Assembly (NCBI RefSeq): GCF_033958435.1
Contig: NC_134150.1
Location: forward strand, 36,141,501-36,205,500
From: Carettochelys insculpta
Lineage: Eukaryota; Chordata; Testudines; Carettochelyidae
DNA: 64,000 nt
Reading direction: 5' to 3'
Made by a program: the position numbers and the translations under genes
Part shown: one piece after another, positions 24,501 to 36,382 of the stretch
Numbering within the stretch: position 1 is the first letter of the stretch
Layout: every line of letters starts with the position of its first letter
The notes under the pieces: generated by a model
Database searches by the model: none
What the model was told of the DNA's origin: nothing
Seen by the model: the letters and a program-made list of their open reading frames with translations, nothing else

Positions 24501-26399
24501 GTCTCTCTCTTGTTGTTTCCATTGGCAAAAGCACAGGTTTAAAATATCAGGAAGGAAGAATAAGAGGTGTTTTGTTTCCTAAGATAACTTTTAAAAATAT
24601 GAAACAGTGAGTTTGTTTGTAAACAAGTTATACGTGACTAGGTAACAAAGTCCTGGGGACTGTTGAAGGTAATATGAAAAGGATAAAGTGGCCTCTGAAA
24701 GGCAATTAAAAGACTTCTATGAACTGATCTCTGTACATGCCACGGCTCACTACTTTTGTGATTAATTCTCACGTTAATTCCATTTCTTGGCACTTATTTA
24801 CCCATTCACATATAATGTGTGTTGCTCATTTAACCTCAGTCTGTGATGATGATAATGTATTGCTGCCTTCCTGATTTATTTATTTGGTGCCTGCTTCATG
24901 CTCTTAGGATCAGACAGTGACCCGAGCCTGGACTGTGCTCTAGATACTTGTTGCTTTTCTGCTGGGCCATAGAGCAGGACCATAGAGGATCCTGGGAGCA
25001 CAAGGGGAACCTTGGGTGAAGAGTAAGCTTAAAAAGCCCACTTAAAAACACTTCATAGGGGTCTGATTTTCAGAAGGCAGGTGCTCAGCACACTCTGAAA
25101 ATCTAGTCTCTTTTAAGGTGCCTAAATTAGGGCATCCAAATCAGTAGCCGCTATTCAAAGTCTAGACCATGAAGTGCTGTAGCAGCTTCTACATCAACCC
25201 CTGTTGCAGCAGTGACACAGACTGGGAGAAGTGGGGAGATGGCCTTAGCACTATGGCCTGTACACTTGTGATCCATAAGTGCTGTGATGGGCTGATAGGT
25301 ATGACAAATTGGGAGCTGCCTTAAAGATGCTCTGACTTGCACCTGGGGGACTGGCTTGGCACAGAACAGCATCAGGATTAAAGTACAATGAGCATCTCAG
25401 TGTCTCACCACCCCGAGAGATGTGCTGAGGGCTTTGCAGGCACAGCTGAGGAAAGGAGCAGGACAAAGTACTCTCTCTGTTTAGTGATGCGAGCCCTTCA
25501 AGGTTGTTTAGTCTTCTGCCCGCCTGTTCCTCTGCAGGTGGGTGTGGTTTTAGGGTGTGTTTTGATTATTTTTTTCAATCTGTGCTACAGGGGCCCTAGT
25601 AAATTTGTGTGATCCATTCCAAGGAACATTTTAATAAAAGTAATTTGAAATATCTGTGGGCTCTCTCTGATTTTCATGAATAATGATGTCACATGCTATA
25701 TAACCTTCTCTTGATTCTCAGACAAACAAACAAAGAGAAAGCCAGCACTTTGGTTTATTCTCAGGCACATTCGAATGAAGTGACCTTGTCGTGTAATTTC
25801 TGGGAAGCATTAATTAACTAAGATGCATGTTAGTGTGAATGAAACAATACATGAGCCAGGAGGATTTGATCCTTAGAGTTTGATTTTTATTATACCAAGT
25901 GCCAGATGATTTGCCCAAGGCTGCCTCTTCACAGAAGAAAAAAAGGGGGGGCAGTTAGTCAGAGGGGGTTTTATATCAAGAAAGCTATCTTGGTATGAAA
26001 TCCTACAGGAGCCGAAGCTCAGTGTTTTACCTCTATTCAGCTAGGCAAGGTAAACCCCAGTGTATATTTGACCTTGACTACCTAGACTGAGGTAAATAGA
26101 ACATGTGACTTGCCTATACTGAGATTTTGTGTAACGATAGCCATTTTAAATAAACAGTGCAGACGTTTTGCAGTTAAAACACCAGCTAAAACGTGTTGGG
26201 GCCTTGACTGTGGTGGGGTCTTGATTGGTTAAGTCTACCCTTTATGTCACTAATCCCTGTATGTACAGATGAAAAAGGCTAATAAATTCGACATATACAA
26301 AGGTTTATGTACTTCAAGGTAGGAAAGGAAATACCCAATTCACCCTGATAGAAGTGAGAAGAAGACCTCTTGGTTTAAAAAAAAAATTATCAGTGTGCT
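21556..26399. other. AT-rich non-coding DNA, no gene seen
   Basis: About 4.8 kb without a recognised gene or clear repeat. It contains a T run near 21,856-21,869 and short ORFs only. It may hold old, diverged repeats that I cannot identify by eye. Confidence 0.5.
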
Positions 26400-26634
26400 G
26401 TAGGAGCTCAGCAAAGGGTTGTCTGGAGATTGATTTCATGCATCTCAGTCAACTCCAGTACTCCTCACTATCACCAGGAGTGAGGGAGATCGATGGGAGA
26501 AATGCTCCCATTGACCTTCCTTAGTGAAGACAGTCAGATAAGTCAATTTCTGATACATCGATTCTAGCTACCCAATTGCCGTAGCTAGAATTGCATATCT
26601 GAAATGGACTTAGTCCCCTAGTGTAGGCATAGCC
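26400..26634. mobile_element. Harbinger-type MITE, right part
   Basis: The right end 'cctagtgtaggcatagcc' is a variant of the family terminus. 'gtactcctcactatcaccag', 'gctcccattgacc' and 'gctagaattg' match the copy at 6,058-6,358. The left terminus is missing or diverged. Confidence 0.55.
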
Positions 26635-26637
26635 ACA

Positions 26638-27386
26638 GGCTACAGCCCCACAGCAAAGCTATTTCGAGATAGTAGCTGTTATTTCAAAATAACTTTGAGC
26701 ATCAACACTATGCATACACAGTTGTGAAATAGTGGGCATGTTATTTTGAATTTCATAAGCCTCATTGCAGGGGGAGTAATGCCCATTTTGAAATAGCTAT
26801 TTCGAAGTAGGTGTTGTTAGGACACAAAACAGCACTATTTTGAAGTAAGCCATAATGGCATCCAATGGCAGTATTTTGAGATAGGCACCATGGTTACATC
26901 TACACAGACCATTCCTTTCAGAAGGGACATGGTAATGAGTGAGGTGGGAAGATGCTAATGAAGCACTGCTATGAATATGCAGTATCTCATTAACATAACG
27001 TCAGCCACACGCAATTCAAAAGTGCCGATTTCTAATTGCGTGCCACCCATATAGGAAGAAATCAAATAGGAAGAAGGGGCTTTTGAATTCTGGGGGGTCC
27101 TTTTGAAAGGCCCCTGTCTACATGGGCAGCATGTGATTGGAAAGCGGCACTTTCAAAGCACACGTGGCTGCCATTATGCTAATGAGACACTGCATATTCA
27201 TGCCAGCGCCTCATTAGCATCTTCCAATCTCGTTCATCACCATGCCCCTTCTGAAAGGAAGGGGCTAGTGTAAATGTGGCCTATTTGTCCGGACATGCTA
27301 TTTCAAAATAGCTGGTTGCTGTTTCAAGATGCATTCTTGCATGTAGCTGTGTTATTTTGAAATGCTGCTGCTGTGTAGACATAGCC
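26638..27386. mobile_element. Harbinger-type MITE carrying a nested MITE
   Basis: The right end 'gctgctgtgtagacatagcc' is a clear family terminus. The left end near 26,638 ('ggctacagccccacag') is degraded. The interior is full of 'ctatttcgagatag / ttatttcaaaataac' words, like the subterminal regions of the 35.4-39.6 kb element. It is interrupted by a second element at 26,892-27,271. Confidence 0.55.
26892..27271. mobile_element. Nested foldback MITE
   Basis: The ends ggttacatctacac and gtgtaaatgtggcc are inverted. The arms contain 'gatgctaatgaagcactgc' and 'cctcattagcatcttcc' and fold back on each other. The words resemble the 20,237-20,690 element. Flanking trinucleotides (cat / tat) match at two of three positions. 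Confidence 0.6.
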
Positions 27387-29224
27387 TAAGAGATTGGTAT
27401 GCTATCTCCTTCTCGAGGAATTGCTTGCCCGGGCTCATGGTATTTCTTGGCTGCATCAATGTCAGTAGGGTAGCACATCTGTGATAGGGCACAGTTTGGC
27501 CCATAATAGTTATGTTCTAGGTGCTGAAAAGTGTTTTGAAGTTCTTCAGCTTTCAATCTAGAGCGAAGACCCTAGTTTTCACTGGGAAATTACTCCTCCA
27601 TTGTGTTGGTGACTGTGATTGCTAGATCCCCAAATGCAGCAACTCTGTGATTTGCTCTAAGTCAGAAATAAATGGCCAATGAGTGGTTATACCCTGCTCC
27701 TTTCCAATCACACTGCTCGTGCTTATCTAGCATAAATATTCCTCCCTTTCTAAAGGCAGCTAATTGACTTTTCTCCAAGTCTATGCCTGTGGCAGGCTGA
27801 TCGGTTTCATTCTTACCCTCTCGGCTTTTCTCTATCATCAGAGTTGATTTCTTCTATCTGTCCCTTCTTTTCAGCCAGGGAAACTACATCATTTCTGACC
27901 CTGCATCACCTCCCATTGACAGAGCTGATACAAGTATATTATCTTTTATTAATTGAGCCCCTTTATGCCGACCTATGAAGATTTTACTTTCATAAGCTTT
28001 CTAAACCAGCTTCATGAGCCAAGTACTTTTCAAATGTGTAATAGCCTTTTGAAGTTAATACAGAAGAGGAAGCTAGACCCTAAGCTCTAACTGGCCTATG
28101 CCAGAGCACTCAAAATCCCCCTTCCCAGCTTCAATAATAAAGAAGAATGGGAAAAAATGTCATACAGGTAATTTCTGATCTGACCCAAACCATTTCAGCA
28201 AACAGCACTTCCCGTCTGTTCTAAAATTAAACACGATAAGGTACCTGTGGCAAGACATGGAAGATTTTTTTGGTTTTGTTTTTGGTTTTGTGTTTTGTTG
28301 CCTTATCTCAGTTGCATCCCATTTATCCAACACTTGGAACATGCAGCGGCTGTGAATAATGTAAGTTGTTAGAAAGAATATGACTTCTGAGGTGCAGTAT
28401 GACTTCTGAGGTGCAGAATACCCTCCTCTTCTCTCTCTTCTGTTTGCAAGATTCTTAGTAGAGCACTGATGGAAATAAATGGAGAAGATCCCGTTGCCTG
28501 GGCATGAGCTGGATTTCTCAGCGAAGATGAGCTCCTTTTCCAAATGTGTTCGTTTGTTCCAGTATTTTCTATCTTTGGGGTGCAATCATTTAAATGATGA
28601 ACTCAAGGTTTTGTTTTGGTTGAGAGAAGCCATGGATTCAAAATTAGGTCCCACTGTTCTTAAAGCATAAGGCTGGAGTAGCAGCTAGACTGCTGCTTTG
28701 GATCCTCGTTATAAAGACTGGCCTAAGTGGAGCGGGTTAGCTTTGAATCTGGCCATTGTCAAAGTGGTGGAGGGGCTAAGTTGTTACATCATGGACCCAT
28801 TCAAAGTCTTTGCACTCACTTTTGTGATTTGCTCACTTTTGTTTGTTGGGCTGGCTCTGGTTGCTGTCGTTTTAAGTGCTGTCCATCATGTGCAACAATG
28901 GCAGTGTGTATAGAGGTCACATATAATGAAAAGTAGAGACTTGAGTGTGGAACTGTGAGCGGAAAGGTTGGGAGGTCTAATCTCGCCTTTATCACCTATT
29001 GACTTGCTAAGTAGCCTGGGACCAAATAATAATGTTCTGTCAGTATTTAAAAGAGGGAAGAGAAACCAGTGAAAGTAAACCCACAACGGAGCATTCAGAA
29101 AGAAGTGGCTATGTGTTATGTTTCCCATTATTCTTTGCCCTGATGTCCTACACCATAGAACCACATTCTCCAGGCTACAGCAAGGTGGTGTGGGGAGGAG
29201 TACAGGAGGAAACCATTCCAAATG
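27387..29224. other. Non-coding DNA with a short tandem duplication
   Basis: A 19-bp unit, tatgacttctgaggtgcag, is repeated in tandem at 28,379-28,397 and 28,398-28,416. ORFs of 141 codons (minus, 28,160-28,585) and 63-71 codons have no recognised similarity. No gene is supported. Confidence 0.45.
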
Positions 29225-29232
29225 GCATGTAC

Positions 29233-29809
29233 CTAGAGTGACCACCCAGCTCATTGGGTGGTACAGTCCCCAAATGTACATTTCAGGTCCTGGTCCTGGG
29301 CTGAATGACTCTGGGACAGCATTGGTCTCAGATTCCTTGTGTTGCTGCTCCATGCCTGCCCAAGGGTCAGAGGTAGTGCCAGCCTCTTTCTGTGGGGGCC
29401 AGAGAGCTGAGGAGGGCCTTAGCACCCACTTCCTGTGAGGCCCCATCTGCTGCTGCTCCTCTTCTTGCAGAAGCTCCTCCCTCGGCTAGGTCAGAAGCTG
29501 GATTTTGACAGTAGTAAGAGGGGCTAGAGAGCTCAGGCTTGGTGGGGAACTCCAAAATCCTACCCTGGGGTATGACATGGGCTGGAGGCTGCTCTTAGAC
29601 ACCTTGGCCCATCCCTCCCCCCTACACACCCAGGCAGAAGGAGGGCCTGAGGTTCCTGAGCAGTTTTTACCACTGCTCATCTCTGGCTTTCAGTCTGGTC
29701 AGGAGGCAAGGCCTCAGAGGGAAGAGGAGGTACAGTGGACAGGGCCACCAAGGGGGTGGGGCTCCTGCCTGTGTCCCATTTTTTTGCATTTAGAAAAGGT
29801 GGTCACTCT
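29233..29809. mobile_element. Non-autonomous DNA transposon, same ends as the 13 kb element
   Basis: The ends ctagagtgaccaccc and 'ggtggtcactct' are inverted and match the 13,098-13,827 element, as do the subterminal 'tacagtccccaaatg' and 'gtgtcccatttttttgc'. Flanks GCATGTAC (29225-29232) and GCGTGTTC (29810-29817) agree at 6 of 8. The GC-rich interior yields ORFs up to 186 codons on the minus strand (28,886-29,446), none resembling a transposase. Confidence 0.65.
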
Positions 29810-29817
29810 GCGTGTTC

Positions 29818-31099
29818 CCCAGAACACCTTGTATGCCTCTGAGTGACATGTGCCTACTGCACACTGTGACTTCTCCCAGTGGTCACAGGCTGCACCCAGT
29901 GACTCACTAGCAGTGGCACCTGGTCAGACCAAGACCTAAGGAGCCAGAGCTCTGCCATTTCTGAGACAGGGAGATGCATGACTGTGAAATTTAGTGATCT
30001 GCTTTTGTTGAAACTTGACCAGGCCTCTCCACTCTCCTGCCAGCCACAGGGGTAGGAGACAGTAAATGTATTAAGAGAAACCCTAAATACAAGCCCTAGA
30101 GTGTTTGGGTGGCTGTGTTAGTTTATATGGTAGCCTGGGCAGTAGGTGGTGATGAGAGATTTATTGCTAGGATTCTGCAGTTCTCCCTCCTCCCCTGCAA
30201 ACTGAGGGTCAAGGGAGCAGCAGAACCTTTGCCAGTAGTTAGAGCAGCGATTGTGTAATGACTTCAGTGCTGGCGTATTCACCATGTGTGATCGACCGCA
30301 TTCCTGCTGTGAGCTTTCTTAGCACAGTGACAAGATGGTGTACTTGTCCACTGCATACTATGTGGGGGGCGGGAGCAGGGAGAGGAGCTCTTAGTAGCTG
30401 CACTGGAGCATCAGCTCAGTCTCTTGGTTTATATATCTACAATACGTGATTCTCCCTTGGGTCATGGCTGTGTGTTCAGAAGGGCTAAAAGAGCACAGTG
30501 GAGTTTATGAAAAAAGAGTTTATATTCACAAATCTCTTTGACCTTTAAAACCCTAGAATACTGTAAATGTTCTTTTGCACTACGGGGAGAGAATCTAAAT
30601 CAAATGTGCTCTCTTGCCTCTGACGCAGGTCTTACTGGTGATGCCTGTGGGCTATGATAGGGCAATACAGAATGAATATTTTTGCCTGTTTATCTCTAAT
30701 TCAAAATATTTTGTAGAACAAAGTTGGTCATTTTCTGGCATATATATTCAGCTTGGCGTACCTATTCCATCTTGTGTTTACATTCTGGCGTCTGTTGAGA
30801 TGCTGTCTCAGCAAGGCGCTTAAGCTCGTTGTTTCATTTTCAACAGATGCATAAATTTCTTTGATGTCAATGTGAGTTAATCACATGCTCAAAGTTAAAC
30901 ACATGAATCAGTGCTTTGAATCTGTATTGAAAGGATTTTTCTTTGTCTGTGCTCCCAGCAATATTTTATGGAATTTGAACCAATATACCTGATGGCCCAA
31001 TAGGGCTTCATGCAGTAGCTACAATGAGAGAGAGTTTGAATATTATTCAGTGCTCTTGGAATTCAGCAATGACTGTAAATTCCCCTTAATATGCTTACA
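29818..31099. other. Non-coding DNA, no gene seen
   Basis: No recognised repeat or gene; ORFs are under 70 codons. Confidence 0.45.
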
Positions 31100-31262
31100 G
31101 TCTACCGACCTGTGTCTTCGGCAAGTGGGATTGAACCTACGACCTTGGGGCTAAAACCAAGTGCAACTGATGCATGACTGAAAAACCACCTTCCTCTCAG
31201 AGAAGGCTGTAGTTTAGTCATTGCTCTTCCTTACCAGCGATCTCAGTTACTCTGGGTTACCT
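31100..31262 (-). repeat. tRNA-related SINE copy
   Basis: On the minus strand it carries a B-box-like 'gtaggttcaatcccac'. The distal part 'gcgatctcagttactctggg' (plus strand) matches 'catgatctcagtgcctctggg' of the copy at 42,890-43,065. The head differs from the Cry-type SINEs at 19.8 and 40.2 kb, so this is a second SINE family. Confidence 0.5.
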
Positions 31263-31812
31263 ATGTATTCTGATTTTTGACTTCTTGGGAGTTCCATCAA
31301 TGTACTGAATGACAGCACTGAGGTCTTACTAGCTGTAAGTAACACAGTTTTTATTGTTGTACTTGTCATCTGACATGTGTCCAAAGCAGAGCTGATAGTG
31401 CTAAATTCTGGTCTGTGAATATTAAGAGTTAAAGGAACAGGTGAAATGTCAGTGCAATTTTTAAGGTTTTGTCTGCATGTAAAGGGCTTCCCGGTAATTT
31501 GTCAATCAGACTTGACTTTACTGTTGCTAATTATTTATAATGTAATTAGAGATATTGAAAAAAGAAAAACAGCAGGAAAGTCAAAGGATCTAAAGCTTTG
31601 TCTTTATCTTCTAGCTGAAAATATTTGCAAAATGTCTTTTCACTTCACAGTGTGGGGAGGATGAAAGAGCGTTCATCTGTAAAATGTGTATTCATTGTTG
31701 CAATGGTTCTAAGCTTTCAATGACTATTAATCGCTGCTCTATGTTGTTAACTTTATTCAAACAGAGAAACTACTAAACCCATGGCACTTATTTACAATAA
31801 ATTGATAAGAAG
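31263..31812. other. Non-coding DNA, no gene seen
   Basis: AT-rich spacer; nothing recognised. Confidence 0.4.
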
Positions 31813-31814
31813 TA

Positions 31815-32109
31815 CAAGTTGAACATCTAATTCAGCACCCTTGCAAACTGACCGATGCTGGACAAGAGAATTTGTCCGAATACAGGAAGTCAATATTGTC
31901 TAGCAGAATTACCAACACTTCCACTGTTTACTGGGCTCATAGAAGACATTTAAGGGCAAATTGCAGCTAAATAACTTCACAGGACACTGAGAGCCAGAAC
32001 ATGTGGCTGTAAACAAACTTTATGGGAGTGTGGGAAACTTGGCTACACCCATGACAACTAAAATCATGCTGGATTATGGATGTTGCCAGATGAGAGAGTT
32101 CCACACTTG
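31815..32109. mobile_element. Pogo/Tigger-like MITE
   Basis: It begins TA-caagttgaacatctaattcagc and ends 'ccagatgagagagttccaca'. The interior words 'tattgtctagcagaattacc', 'gctgtaaacaaacttta' and 'ctacacccatgac' align with the split copy at 56,522-59,395. That alignment shows where the LINE inserted in that copy. Confidence 0.65.
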
Positions 32110-32173
32110 AGAACTGGGTAAATTGTATCCCTGGTGCAACTCCTTTGATTTCAGTTATACGAAGGATAAATTT

Positions 32174-33151
32174 CATAGAATCGTAGAATCCTAGGGCTGG
32201 AAAGGACCTTAGGAGGTCATTTAGTCCAGCCCCTGCCTGAAGCAGGATTAACCCTAACTATATCATCCCAGACAGGACTTTGTCAAGCCAGGATTTAATA
32301 ACCTCTAGGGATGGAGATTCTACCGCCTCTCTCAGTAAAGCATTCCCGTGCTTCATCACCCTCCTGGTGAAATAGTTTTTCCTAATATCCAACCTACACC
32401 CCACCCCTCTGTAACTTCAGACCATTGCTCCTTGTTCTACCATCTGTCACTACTGAGAACAGTCTCTCTCTATCCTGTTTAGAGCTCCCTTCAGGAAGTT
32501 GAAGGCTGCTATCAAATCACCCCTCGGTCTTCTCTTCTGCAAATTAAATAAGCCTGAGTCCCTCAGCCTCTCCTCACAGGTCATGTGCTTCAGCCCCTTA
32601 ATTATTTTCTTTGCCCTCCACTGAACGCGCTCCAATTCATCCATGTCCTTCATATATTGAGGGCCCCAGAACTGGACACACTACTCCAGATGAGGCCTCA
32701 CAATTGCTGAATAGATGTGAATAATAACTACTCTAGATCTTTCCTGAAATGCATCTTCTAATGCACCCTAGTATGGTGTTGGACTTGGCCATAAGGGCAC
32801 ACTGTTGACTCATATCTAGCCTATAATCCACCATAATCCCCAGGTCCTTTTCTGCTGCACTGCTACTTAGCCAGTTGGCACCGAGCCTGTAACAATGCTT
32901 GAGACTCTTCTGCCACAAGTGCAGGACTCTTCACTTGTTCTTGTTGAACCTTATCAGATTTCTTTTGGCCCAATGATTTGATTTATGTAGCTATTTGCTA
33001 TTGCATTCCTTGCTAGCTGCAATTCCAATTGTGCTTTCACTTTCCTGATTACCCCCCAACTATTCTCCAGCCATATATTTATACTCCTCCTTATCCATCT
33101 GTCCGAGGTTCCACTTCTTATATGAATCCTTTTTGAGATTAAGCTCACCAA
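32174..33151 (-). mobile_element. CR1 LINE copy, antisense, internally deleted
   Basis: The 3' terminal signature (tcatagaatcgtagaatcct, plus strand) is at 32,174, so the element reads right to left. Minus-strand coding remnants include a C-terminal segment at 32,653-32,450 (ELERVQWRAKKIIKGLKHMT) and one at 32,918-32,733 (SSAAEKDLGIMVDYRLDMSQ). The segment near 33,151-32,954 (IRKVKAQLELQLARNA) belongs to the linker between endonuclease and reverse transcriptase. The catalytic reverse transcriptase core between them is missing, so the copy has an internal deletion and cannot be active. Confidence 0.8.
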
Positions 33152-33554
33152 GGTTTTCCCTTGTAATTTGTGCTATTATTTTCTCTCTTTCTTCTGTAAG
33201 GGGGAGTCAAGGCATGAGAGCCCTCAACAACCCCTGTAGACAATGTGAGTTGAAGGCACACAGAGCTATGAAGGATTAAACCCATTATTCTAGCCAGTGT
33301 CTAGGAAACCATTCCTGCAAAGCATTCCCCACCATATTGCAACGCTACTCTATATGGAAAAAACTAATGAAACTGCATCCAATGCTTCTGAATTGGTTCT
33401 GTTTTCCAAAGATCTCTTTCAAAAATAGCCAAATGGTAACAGACCCCCAAGGAATCAAGGATGAAGTTCTAAGTCATTAAATAAACCTTAAAGACCATTT
33501 TAGGGGCAGAGTGTCTAAGACTGCAGAGTGGTGCATAGATTTGGAATTCAGCTT

Positions 33555-34800
33555 GAAACAATCATAGGACACTAGAATTGGAAGGGAGCCAGAGAGGTTG
33601 TTGAGTCCAGTCCCCTGTCCTCACAGTAGGACTGAGTACCATTTAGACCATCCCTGACAGATGTCTATCTAACCTGCTCTTAAATATCTCCAGTGGTGGA
33701 GATTCCACAACCTCCCTAGGCAATTTATTCTAGTGTTTAATCACCCTGACAGTTAAGAAGTTTTCCTTAATGCCCAACCTAAACCTCCCTTACTTCACTT
33801 TAAGCCCAGTGCTGCTTGTCCTAGCCTCAGAAGCCGAGAAGAACAATTTTTCTCCCTCCTCCTTGTAACTCTTTTTAGGTACTTGAAAAGTACTATCATG
33901 TCCCCTCTCAGTCTTCTCTTTTCTAAACTAAACAAGCCCATTTTTTTTCAGTCTTCTGTCATAGCTCATGTTCTCTAGAACGTTAATCATTCTTGTTGCT
34001 CTTCTCTGTACCTTTTCCAATTTCTCCATATCCCTCTTGAAATGTGGGGCACAAAACTCCAACTGAGGCCTAATCAGAGCAGAGTAGAGCAGAAGAATGC
34101 CCTCTCATGTCTTGCTCACAATATTCCTGTTAATGTATCCCAGAATCACACTTGCTTTTTTTGCAATACCATCACACTATGGACTCATATTTAGCTTGTG
34201 GTCCACTATATCCCCAAGATCTCCTTCTACAGTACTTCTTGCTAGACAGTCGCTTCCCATTCTGTATGTGCAAAACTGATTGTGCCTTCCAAAGTGAAGT
34301 ACTTTGCATTTGTCCTTATTAAACCTCATTCTGTGTACCTCAGAGCATTTCTCCAGTTTGTCCAGATCATTTTGAATAATAACCCTATCCTCTAAAGCAG
34401 TTGCAACCCTCCCATCTTCGTATCATCTTCAAACTTAACAAGCATACTCTCTCTGCCAATATCTAAATTGTTGATAAAGATATTGAACAGAACTGGTCCC
34501 AAAACAGATTCCTGCCGACCTCCACTTGTTATACTCTTTCAGCATGATTGTGAAACATTAATAACTACCCTCTGAGAACAGTTATCCAGCTATTTATGCA
34601 CCTACCTTATAGTAGCCCTTTCTAAGTTGTATTTGCCCAGTTTATTGATCAGAAGCTCATGCAAGACCATATAATATGCCTTAGTAAAGCTTAGGTATAC
34701 CACACCTACGACATCGCCTTATCCACAAGACTTGTTATCCTATCAAAGAAAGCTAGCAGAGCACTGGTCTTGTAGACCACGGGTCATGAGTCTATGAGTA
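33555..34800 (-). mobile_element. CR1 LINE copy, antisense, 5'-truncated
   Basis: It starts (3' end) at 'acaatcataggacactagaattggaaggg' and continues through the CR1 3' untranslated region (tcccctgtcctcacagtagg, gattccacaacctccctagg). It then enters the coding region in minus orientation (RT and C-terminal part, up to 'cttgttatcctatcaaagaa' near 34,727-34,746). All frames contain stops. It lies ~400 bp from the previous CR1 in the same orientation but is a different subfamily by sequence, so it is a separate insertion. Confidence 0.8.
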
Positions 34801-34894
34801 ACAATGTAGAAACAATATTTCATACCTGACCACTAAGTATGAACAATGAATGATTATCCAACTAAATAGTCTTCTATTCATCTATTCATTCATA

Positions 34895-35215
34895 GGCTGA
34901 AATGGCTGATTTTTAAAAGCAGCAGTGCAGACAGCTGCAGCAGGCCCAGATGCGAGGTGGGAGGGAGGCCTGGCTTGGTCCCCCAGAAGAAGCATGTCCA
35001 GGGTGGAATGGTTGTGGTTTAGGGCAGTCAGGCTTGGCTCCTCCCATGCTCCTTCAGAGCCACACATGGAATGAAGAAATGCCACGGAGTGCTGTGTCAA
35101 AGGGACCCAAAGCTTCAGCCACCGCTTCTGCTTTTTTGACAGCGGAAGCTCTGGGCCCTTTTGAAATGCTGGGCCTGGGAGCAACTGTCCCCTTTTCCAC
35201 CCGTCCCCCCCATAA
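34895..35215 (-). repeat. GC-rich interspersed repeat copy
   Basis: 'tctgggcccttttgaaatgc', 'tgggcctgggagcaactgtc' and 'ccccttttccacccgtcc' match the block at 56,110-56,175. The reverse complement relates to 1,085-1,450. It abuts the Harbinger element region. ORFs here (109-132 codons) overlap on both strands and are not supported. Confidence 0.45.
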
Positions 35216-35386
35216 GTAGCCCTGGTTGAAAGTAAGGTCTGTATATGGACAACTGGAAAACAGAAAATGAGTCCAAACAAATGAAATATATGATTGGGTA
35301 TAAGTAATCCACTTAGGCTCTATTTGTAGCTTGAGCCTGGAAATAAAAATGACTTGTAGTCTTAACATATGAAAATATACCACATT

Positions 35387-35590
35387 GGCTATGTCTACAC
35401 GTGCGCGCTACATCGAAATAGCTTATTTCAATGTAGCGACATTGAAATAGGCTATTTCGATGAATAACGTCTACACGTCCTCCAGGGCTGGCAACGTTGA
35501 CGTTGAACGTCGACGTTGGGCAGCACCACATCGAAATAGGCGCTGCGAGGGAACGTCTACACACCAAAGTAGCACACATCGAAATAAGGG
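35387..35590. promoter_or_regulatory. Left subterminal repeats of the Harbinger element
   Basis: The word tctacac recurs near 35,394, 35,470 and 35,554, with interspersed palindromes (aacgttgacgttgaacgtcg) and 'atcgaaatag'. The right end has matching words near 39,357 (actacacgtt), 39,480 (acacgtgtagcc) and 39,540 (cacgtgtagacg). Such spaced copies are candidate binding sites for the transposase or SANT protein; this is an inference. Confidence 0.5.
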
Positions 35591-35753
35591 TGCCAGGAAC
35601 AGCTGCAGACAGGGTCACAGGGCGGACTAGCGCTTCCGGGGCAACAGCTAGCCGCTTCCTTAAAGGGCTCCTCCCAGACACATGCAGCCTGCACAGCATG
35701 CGGTGTGCAGAGCCACAGGCACGCACACCTCAAGCGACACAGGCATGGACCCC

Positions 35754-35780
35754 CAGCAGCAGCAGCAGCAGCAGCAGCAG
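35754..35780 (+). repeat. (CAG)9 tract encoding polyglutamine
   Basis: Nine uninterrupted CAG codons directly after the proposed transposase start (Met-Asp-Pro). A second, longer CAG/CTG tract lies in the intron of the opposing gene. Confidence 0.9.
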
Positions 35781-36240
35781 CCAGAGGTCCACCCAGCTGC
35801 CCCTGCAGGAACAGTGCCCGCTGTGCTCCATGCCATGCAGGAGGCAGCTGAGCACATCCTTGCCACAGAGGAGGAGCTGCCTGCAGGGGAGGAGGACACA
35901 ACCCCCAACCCTGCAGCACCCCGCCCTCCTCCCCCGCCTCATACGCCGCCGGCTGTGGAGCTACCCCACCAGCACCGACTGGTGGGAGCGGCTGGTGCTC
36001 GGAGAGTGGGACGACGACCGCTGGCTCCAGAACTTTCGCATGAGCCGGCAGACATTTCTGGAGCTATGCCAGTGGCTCACCCCCGCGCTGAGGCACCAGA
36101 ACACCTTCATGCGGCGTGCCCTCAGCGTGGAGAAACGGGTTGGCATTGCTGTCTGGAAGCTGGCCCCTCCAGACAGCTACCGATCCATGGGCTAGCAGTT
36201 TGGCGTCACCAAGGCCTCCATCGGGGCTGTCCTCATGGAG

Positions 36241-36382
36241 GTAAGAGGACCCACGGGGGGAGGGGGAGGCAGCCCAGGCAGGAGAGGGGAGGGGAGGGAA
36301 GAGGAGGGGACCCTTGGCAGGGGAGGGCCACACACACCCGGCACACCCCTCATTGGTGCTCTCCCATGTGCTTCCCCTGCAG
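36241..36382 (+). other. Intron of the Harbinger transposase
   Basis: It has a GT-AG intron of 142 bp. The donor is GAG|GTAAGA and the acceptor is ctgcag|GTCGTC with a pyrimidine-rich run before it. The frame is preserved in phase 0, and the peptide continues as expected for the family (Met-Glu | Val-Val-Arg-Ala-Ile-Asn). Confidence 0.85.

Noticed and set aside
28698..28913. 71-codon ORF with a hydrophobic segment as a small membrane protein
   Set aside because: No homology recognised, an overlapping ORF of equal size exists in another frame, and the hydrophobicity follows T-rich sequence.
28886..29446. 186-codon minus-strand ORF as a host gene
   Set aside because: It runs across the boundary of a DNA transposon, shows no known domain and has no splice context.
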